From Opitutaceae bacterium UBA3033 (GTDB lineage Bacteria; Verrucomicrobiota; Verrucomicrobiia; Opitutales; Opitutaceae), in the NCBI GenBank assembly GCA_002367815.1, contig DFDG01000026.1, forward strand, positions 9,239 through 15,966: a stretch of DNA of 6,728 bases. Reading direction: 5' to 3'. The position numbers and the translations under genes were made by a program. The notes under the pieces were generated by a model. That model was given only the letters and a program-made list of their open reading frames with translations, searched no databases and was not told where the DNA came from. Of the stretch, positions 6,033 to 6,728 are shown piece by piece (the first letter of the stretch is position 1; each line of letters starts with the position of its first letter).

Positions 6033-6728
6033 CCAACTCAAAATTGGCTGCACCGGATATCCGCTGGTCAGGACAGACCCATCTGGGGAAAGTCAGACCC
6101 AACAATGAAGATGCTTTTCTCGGTCTCAGTTTTTCAGGACATGATGTGCAATACCTGGGCAAAACCGGCGAAGCCTCCATTACCAATACCGACTTCGTAT
6201 TTGCAGTCAGTGACGGTATGGGCGGAGCCCAATCGGGTGAATTTGCCAGCCGGATAACCATTGAAAAACTATCCCACTGGTTGCCGAAAAGTTTTCAAGT
6301 ATCCGCCCAAGGAGTTTCAGTAAACCAGACCGATATCCTGGATGAAGTATTTCTTTCCATCCATGCTGAACTGCTAAAATTAAGTCGTAGCTACGAGGAA
6401 TGTCGCGATATGGGAACCACGTTGAGCATGGGATGGTTCACGCCGGAGCGTATGTATTTCGGCCACATCGGTGACAGTCGGATATACCATTTACCCCAAG
6501 GCGGTGGCATCCACCAGTTGACGCATGACCATACGCATTCCGGTTGGTTGCGGCGCAAGGGTCAGATCAACGAACGGGAAGCTCGCTCTCATCCCATGCG
6601 CCATTCGCTAAATCAGGCCTTGGGTGCTGGCCGTCAGATTGTGGAGCCTCAGATCGGGGCCGTCGTCTACGAACCGGGGGATCGGTTTCTCTTATGTTCC
6701 GATGGCTTAATTGACGGACTTTGGGATC
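6029..6728 (+). CDS. PP2C-family Ser/Thr protein phosphatase, C-terminus cut by window edge
   Basis: It starts at the ATG at 6029, overlapping the kinase-like stop by the ATGA junction, and runs 233 full codons to the right edge. PP2C (PPM) motifs occur in order: GKVRPNNEDAF (20-30), FAVSDGMGG (58-66, metal-binding Asp62), MGTTLSMGW (128-136), FGHIGDSRIY (144-153), LTHDHT (164-169), HPMRHSLNQALGAG (188-201) and FLLCSDGLIDGLWD (220-233, metal-binding Asp225). There is no transmembrane segment or N-terminal extra domain, so it is a soluble bacterial PP2C of the PrpC/Stp type that removes phosphate from Ser/Thr. Usual length is about 240-260 residues for the core, so only a short end or a further fused domain is missing. 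An insert at about 35-54 between the first two motifs is a little longer than in minimal members. Its natural partner is presumably the adjoining kinase-like protein. Confidence 0.95.
   Translation, partial: MTNSKLAAPDIRWSGQTHLGKVRPNNEDAFLGLSFSGHDVQYLGKTGEASITNTDFVFAVSDGMGGAQSGEFASRITIEKLSHWLPKSFQVSAQGVSVNQTDILDEVFLSIHAELLKLSRSYEECRDMGTTLSMGWFTPERMYFGHIGDSRIYHLPQGGGIHQLTHDHTHSGWLRRKGQINEREARSHPMRHSLNQALGAGRQIVEPQIGAVVYEPGDRFLLCSDGLIDGLWD

Noticed and set aside
5836..6261. 141-codon minus-strand frame across the kinase/PP2C junction
   Set aside because: Antisense to two genes whose motifs and ATGA coupling are clear; no domain is visible in the product.

Overview
The window looks like a chromosomal stretch from a Gram-negative bacterium with moderate GC content. 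Protein style suggests Verrucomicrobiota, for example Pedosphaera/Limisphaerales-like organisms. The hints are a eukaryotic-type (GSII) glutamine synthetase as a stand-alone gene, a secreted FecR-domain protein beside a CHASE2 receptor, and an O-antigen-ligase-like protein with a helical, TPR-like tail. This placement is an inference; no rRNA or other decisive marker is present.

Layout. The left two thirds (1-5342) are on the minus strand. Read in the direction of transcription, the order is: glutamine synthetase (5342-4308), a clear rho-independent terminator (about 4283-4254), an O-antigen ligase/polymerase-family membrane protein (4189-2267), a secreted FecR-domain protein 6 bp further on (2260-1340), and after 130 bp a CHASE2 sensor protein (1209 to the left edge, C-terminus cut off). 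The ligase and fecR genes are almost certainly co-transcribed, and the CHASE2 gene probably belongs to the same unit. The gap before CHASE2 carries an 11-bp hairpin that pairs fully only in the minus-strand RNA.

The right side (5595-6728) is on the plus strand. It encodes a very small kinase-fold protein (145 aa) whose stop codon overlaps the start of a PP2C-type Ser/Thr phosphatase in an ATGA junction; the phosphatase runs off the right edge. The 252-bp divergent gap between glutamine synthetase and the kinase gene holds a good sigma70-type promoter facing the kinase (CAGACA, 17 bp, TATAAT). Facing glutamine synthetase it holds a sigma54-like -24/-12 element (TGGCATG-N4-GTGCT), which would suit a nitrogen-assimilation gene.

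How the parts may work together (inference). The minus-strand trio couples an envelope glycan ligase/polymerase to a periplasmic FecR domain and a transmembrane CHASE2 receptor, which resembles an envelope-sensing and glycan-export cassette. The plus-strand pair is a candidate reversible protein-phosphorylation switch. The most unusual items are the miniature kinase coupled to PP2C, the ligase-FecR-CHASE2 cassette, and the putative sigma54 promoter of a GSII gene. I saw no RNA genes, CRISPR arrays, insertion sequences or attachment sites.
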